NCBI GenBank assembly: GCA_032622095.1
Contig: CP136066.1
Location: 208,073,655-208,137,654, forward strand
DNA: 64,000 nucleotides
Source of the DNA: Siphonodentalium dalli
Taxonomy: Eukaryota > Mollusca > Scaphopoda > Gadilida > Siphonodentaliidae
Direction: 5' to 3'
Shown: positions 59,398 to 64,000 of the stretch, piece by piece
How the letters are laid out: every line of letters begins with the position of its first letter
Numbering within the stretch: position 1 is the stretch's first letter
Position numbers and translations under genes: made by a program
Notes under the pieces: generated by a model
The model's database searches: none
The model's input: only the letters and a program-made list of their open reading frames with translations
What the model was told of the DNA's origin: nothing

Positions 59398-59832
59398 GTT
59401 GGTGTCACTATTCACGTCAAGTACGTGCCAGTGCTAATTCTCACTAGGGATTTGATTATTTTATGAGAAAATATTCGTTCAGAGGTTTTGTTCATACTTT
59501 TTGAACAATAACAATTCCACAGACATTTACGTTTTTACCTAAGTGAGTCAATTGGAACTATATGACACACGTGAATGCAGGATGTTTGGTGTTCAAAACT
59601 ATTACATATTTTTTAAAAACTATTCCACATAATAAACAATTTGTAAAAATGATCTATCTCTCTCACAAAACATACCCAATTATTTACAATAAATGGAACT
59701 GAGTGACATCAACATTTCTAACTAATCGGACTATAGTGATTTCGGAGAGGATGCAGCAATTGGTTATTTAAATGAATCTTCAAAAAGTATGTTTATAAGG
59801 TAGCCAACACAAGCCTTTCTACAACTTTTCAG
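59398..59832 (+). other. Locus 2 last intron
   Basis: A 435 bp intron with GT at 59398 and TTTTCAG at 59832, phase 1. It interrupts the nuclease motif between Thr-Gly and Cys-Asp. No repeat was recognised in it. Confidence 0.7.
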
Positions 59833-60371
59833 GATGTGATACGGTATCTGGATTTTCCGGGAGGGGTAAGAAGACAGCTTGGGACACATGGTCAAAGAAT
59901 CCGTATATCACGGAAACATTCAAGAATTTGGTTATTGATCCTACTCTGACAAATGTGGATAATTCAATGGACGTTATCGAGAAATTTGTCGTGCGGTTGT
60001 ACGAGAAGTCCAGTGAATCCACTACTGTAAACGAGGCGAGGCTCCACTTATTTGCTCAAAAAGGTCGGGATTTGGTGAATATACCTCCAACAAAAAATGC
60101 ATTGGAAAACCACGTAAAAAGAGCGGTGTATCAATCAGGCCACTGCTGGTACAATATTGATGCTGGGTATAGCGCCCCGGAGCCAGAATTTTGGGGATGG
60201 ACAAAGAGCCCTGAAGGAAGTTGGAGTGTGAGATGGACTGATCTTCCAGAAGCATCCAAAGCTTGTCGTGAACTATTGCGATGTGGTTGCAAAAAAGGGT
60301 GCAAAAACAATTGCAAATGCTCGAGGGCATCATTAAGCTGTACTGCTCTATGCAGTTGTAATTGCAAATAA
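59833..60371 (+). CDS. Locus 2 exon 5: nuclease end and CXC-like tail
   Basis: The phase-1 entry completes FHAFTG-CDTVSGFSGRGKKTAW, which parallels the G-C-D-Y-x-x-G-I-x-G-x-G-x-K-x-A helix-hairpin-helix of FEN1/XPG enzymes. A helical region follows (EKFVVRLYEKSS, HVKRAVYQSGHCWY). The C-terminus is CGCKKGCKNNCKCSRASLSC followed by TALCSCNCK, a cysteine array resembling the CXC (tesmin/CRC) DNA-binding motif. The 180-codon frame is intact and ends at TAA 60369. DNA binding and nuclease action are inferences from motifs. Confidence 0.82.
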
Positions 60372-60411
60372 GTGTTGCCAAAAGTGGCATGTATGCAAAC
60401 TTTTCCAACCC

Positions 60412-60738
60412 TTTAGGGTGCGTTCACACAGCTAGCAAAATTGACTGGCGATTTGTTAGGAATCCTTCATTGCACATTCCTGAATTGCATTCCTGAATTG
60501 CAAAATGAGTGTCTTCGATTGTTTTATCCCTTATTGGAGCGACGAAATACGAGTTATTGCACGATTGATTCTTATAATATATTAAAAGCTTATTTTCGAG
60601 CACAATTCAGTTGTATAACTATAGGGAATTACATATATATCACTGTACTTGTACATGTAGCTGTTCATATCATAGCATTTTATAGCTCTTAACGTCAAAC
60701 TGTCTGTAAATTTGCCAGGCGCGTGAACGTACCCTTAA
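60412..60738. mobile_element. TTAA-type MITE after locus 2
   Basis: GGGTGCGTTCACAC at the left and GTGAACGTACCC at the right are inverted, flanked by TTTA and TTAA. It begins 41 bases after the stop codon and would lie in any 3' untranslated region. No coding capacity is present. Confidence 0.7.
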
Positions 60739-61660
60739 TTGAATGCATAAGTACTGTATCAGTGATTATTTCTAAACTTTATTTTTTAAATGTGGCTAAC
60801 ACGTGTGCTGATTCTTTGTAAGTCATGAAATCTTTGCAATCAAGCATGGGTTTATTGATCATAGTATCATAGTATCACGGTTGCATACAGAAAATAATTG
60901 CGTTTGCTATTGCACATGTAAACAATTCATATCATACCTTGTCGCACATAATTCGCATCAACCCTCATAATAAAAACACCTGCTTACCTATATTTTGAAG
61001 AACTACAGTTAATATCATAAATAGTTTGTGGTACGTGTATGTTGCGCGTATGATACCACAATGATTAGAAGCTTGTGAATTGTGACCAAAGTGTTATTAT
61101 AGCTGCAAATATGTAATCGGGTAGCTCCATAGCAACGGTTGCCAAGCAGTTTTTTGCCAGACCAATGGTCGATGTTGTCCACACACATTCGCTAAAATGA
61201 TAATATGATATATATGTTGAGGCGGAGGATTGTCATGATCAACTTTCAGACAGTTTTATATCATATAAATTCCTCTCGTTTCATTATAACCATCACTTAT
61301 AGTAATCAAAACATACAACCCATATGTACATACAATTGTTTTTTCTGCATTATATTTATGCTATTCCACCATCTCCTAGTCTATAACTTGTTTGTAATCA
61401 TTAAAGTTGTTTTATATACCGGTGATTTATCAATGTTTATATTTTCTTGTCAAAGTACATTTTCATAAACAATAAATGTACACACACGCCTCAGTAAAAT
61501 GTTGATATACATAGCCAATAATAGGGATTTTCCGACAAATGGCGGCCATTTTATCCGCCATTTTGAATCTACCCACTATAACGGAAACATGGGTCAATGG
61601 ATATACAGCCTGATCCCTTTTCAACACAAATAGATGCATAAAACATTGTTTTTCGATCCG
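60739..61660. other. Intergenic stretch
   Basis: AT-rich sequence in which no gene, RNA or repeat family was recognised. Confidence 0.4.
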
Positions 61661-61669
61661 AAACTGAGT

Positions 61670-61870
61670 CATAACGATGCACACTTGTTGGACTTGCGAG
61701 AAAAACAAGATGTTTTTTTTAAACGGTTGCCATGGCAACCATGGGCATTTTCCAGCTTGGCATGATATCCAAAATGTCTTAATTTTATATGTAGTACATG
61801 CGTGCCAAGTTTGGTGCTTTTACCATAAAATGCACGATTTTGTCATATATCCGCCCCACTACTATCTCTG
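61670..61870. repeat. Dispersed repeat, inverted copy of 50995-51200
   Basis: Contains CGGTTGCCATGGCAACCATG (an internal palindrome) and CTTTTACCATAAAATGCACG. The unit ends at CCCCACTACTATCTCT. Confidence 0.65.
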
Positions 61871-61885
61871 TCAATTACAAGACGC

Positions 61886-62063
61886 CAATTATTCACATAT
61901 TATAGAGTAATTATTCACATATTATAGAGCAATTATTCACATATTATAGAGCAATTATTCACATATTATAGAGTAATTATTCACATATTATAGAGTGATT
62001 ATTCACATATTATAGAGTAATTATTCACATATTATAGAGTAACTATTCACATATAATATAGAG
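61886..62063. repeat. 22 bp tandem repeat
   Basis: Eight units of AATTATTCACATATTATAGA G(T/C) with little divergence, directly after the dispersed repeat. Confidence 0.88.
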
Positions 62064-62517
62064 CATATATTTGTTTTTGAATGTTTTAAAAACATAACGG
62101 CATTTCCTGAATTCATTCAGATTCGCCAAACATCGCGAAAATGACAACTGTAAATCAAATCACTGTGTAGGAACTGTTACATAGGAAATCGTTCTATCGT
62201 CGGTTTGTGATGGTTCTTGATTGATTTGTGACGGTTCCTGATGATCGAAATTATACATTTTCACGACTTTTTGATAGTTAAAACGCAATTTTGAGGCATC
62301 TAGATGATAATTCGATTAGTTATTTTCAATCCCATCACAATCTGTGGCACCAATGAGCGTGTTAATAACGAAACTTTCATTGTGCGAGTCATAACAACGA
62401 CAAAAACCGCGAATTTTGATAATTGTTTGGGTTCTCTCCTGATCGAGTCGGTTCTCTCCCCATTTAATCGTTCTATACGGGTAAAACTATGGTTAATATT
62501 TGCCTTCAAATTTGGTA

Positions 62518-62716
62518 TAATGTATGCCTAATTTGATCCCGGGAACAATATGGGTGGGTCCAATTTCACGTGCGATCGTGTCCTTGACCCTTGACCATAT
62601 TCGCTCATATATAGGCATGTTTCCGGGCCGATCGAACAATAGTTTGTCCAGGCGGAGACGATCACAAATAAATCCCCAAATAGCCCGGACGAAGAGGGGG
62701 CACATCGATCGGCTAG
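62518..62716 (+). mobile_element. Helitron-like element, family A
   Basis: Carries CCCGGGAACAATATGGG, CACGTGCGATCGTGTCCTTG and GGCCGATCGAACAATAGTTT as in 14205-14517. It ends AGCCCGGACGAAGAGGG...GGCTAG before T; the terminal hairpin is partly decayed. Confidence 0.55.
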
Positions 62717-62974
62717 TGTTGTCTATTTTCATAGACGTATTTTGTTCAACAAAAAGCCAAAAATAAGACGTTAAAAGTTCGTTGACGCCCATACAATTTT
62801 CTGATTACGCAGTTTATGAAGTTTATGTCGGGCATCCGCTTGCTGGATGCTGATTATCTAGGTTAAATTCTAGAATATGCATCTATTAAAGCATATACAA
62901 GCATGACAACCTTTCACTCAATCATATTTCAGATTGACTAGGGATCTCTGATTTTTTAATAGAAGATATAAAAA

Positions 62975-63275
62975 AGTAAAGAATCCTACAGTTACAAATA
63001 TTATTATATGGATGTTAAACCTTTGGTTACTAAATGCGCTGTAATGAGAATTGACTTTAATCCTATTGATTAATTTGAAGGAATGCTTAGCTATTAAGTT
63101 CAACAAGGAGTAACATATAAAAAGAGAAAAGAATCATGCAGTTACAAATATTATTATATGGATGTTAATCCTTTGGTGACTAAATGTGCTGTAATGAGCA
63201 GCGACTTGAATCCTATTGATTCATTTGTAGGAATGTTCAGCTATTAAATTCAACATGCAGTAACAGATTGTTTGA
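62975..63275. repeat. Two-copy tandem duplication, about 145 bp
   Basis: CAGTTACAAATATTATTATA TGGATGTTAA to TTCAACA(A/T)G(G/C)AGTAAC occurs twice in succession with scattered substitutions. Confidence 0.8.
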
Positions 63276-63388
63276 ATTATTAGCTAAACATTCATAAAAA
63301 TGAATCATTAGAAATCAGTATTATGGGTGTCTGAACCTGGATATTATAAGGCAAATTATTATTCCTCGCTGATAACGTGTCAAGTGAG

Positions 63389-63640
63389 CAGGGACGTGGG
63401 CTGGATGGTCTCCAATGTTGGGGCGTCCACCTTGGAATTTGCAACCGCACCATCCCCTTGAAACAGACCAAACTCATGCACAAGGCCTGTGCTTTGGTTT
63501 TTCCCAACTGCATGACACATTATAGCTCTAGATTGTATGCCATTCTGAAGTGAATTGATCAGTAATATCCTTTGATTGGACACCATGCAAACCGGGGGAG
63601 AAACTCAGGATACATGGGCCCTGTGAGAAAATGTGGATAT

Positions 63641-63706
<66 letters not shown>

Positions 63707-64000
63707 GAGAGAGAGAGAGAGACCATTTATTTTGCAAAATAGCATAAATTATTTAATACAAAGCATATTAATTAAATGCAATTAGATTCTTTGTCCATTA
63801 AACCAGTTTCTTGCCAATTTGGGAGGGGGTAAATGTGATATAGAAAACTAGATCACACCTGCTCCCTACTTCCTGTCCACCCATCATGAGTTTTGGATAA
63901 ACTCTAAAGAAGAGGTGTCCATTCGTATATGTCAAATATGGTTGATTACATGTTTAAAGTGTTGGAAAGTATGCAAATGTTGGTCTAAAAACGACAAACT
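63389..64000. mobile_element. hAT-like poly-C element, running off the window
   Basis: Starts CAGGGACGTGGGCTGG, then GGGCGTCCACCTTGGAA and a C-poor version of the GCACC tract, as in the 12932 copy. The right end would lie beyond 64000. A GA run (63638-63721) has expanded inside it. Confidence 0.5.
63638..63721. repeat. (GA)n microsatellite
   Basis: About 40 GA dinucleotides with one GGG interruption near 63702. Confidence 0.95.

Overview
The window is a repeat-dense, AT-rich animal nuclear sequence. The introns are long, and the domain set and the many small palindromic DNA transposons, Helitron-like ends and non-LTR retrotransposons point to a lophotrochozoan, most likely a mollusc. The species assignment is inference. 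No prokaryotic features, CRISPR arrays, tRNA or rRNA genes were seen.

Two protein-coding loci can be read, both on the plus strand. Locus 1 (about 0.3-28.0 kb) is a modular gene with phase-1 thrombospondin type-1 (TSP1) exons at 478-642, 972-1142, 2105-2275 and 5190-5360. A broken TSP1 exon at 6174-6246 is interrupted by a dead LINE. These are followed by exons at 15025-15110, 15627-15704, 25360-25473 and 27894-28014 that together read as an ILEI (FAM3/PANDER-like) domain. Exons 972 and 2105 are a recent tandem duplication that includes their introns. One copy was later split by a 2.1 kb composite element with near-identical 647 bp ends.

Locus 2 (52972-60371) is a multi-exon gene or element of a family I associate with many uncharacterised multicopy animal proteins. 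Its 5' half holds Cys/His motifs and is broken by several frameshifts and a stop. Its 3' half is an intact open frame of about 2.7 kb. It carries motifs that I match to the FEN1/XPG (PIN-fold) nuclease core, plus a Cys-rich CXC-like tail. This is the strongest candidate in the window for a poorly described system.

The rest is mobile and repetitive DNA. There is a minus-strand endonuclease/reverse-transcriptase LINE (about 37.9-40.7 kb) and LINE fragments at 41.5 and 46.5 kb. Many TTAA-target inverted-repeat elements are present, some nested in each other. Large fold-back elements lie at 24.5, 28.3 and 49.2 kb, and there are Helitron-like 3' ends and poly-C hAT-like elements. Tandem arrays include a 1.3 kb 32-bp satellite with a 285-bp higher-order period, a 60-bp minisatellite, a 75-bp minisatellite and a 1.4 kb polypyrimidine tract. 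Long open frames inside the tandem arrays and pyrimidine tracts are by-products of repeat periodicity and are not called as genes.
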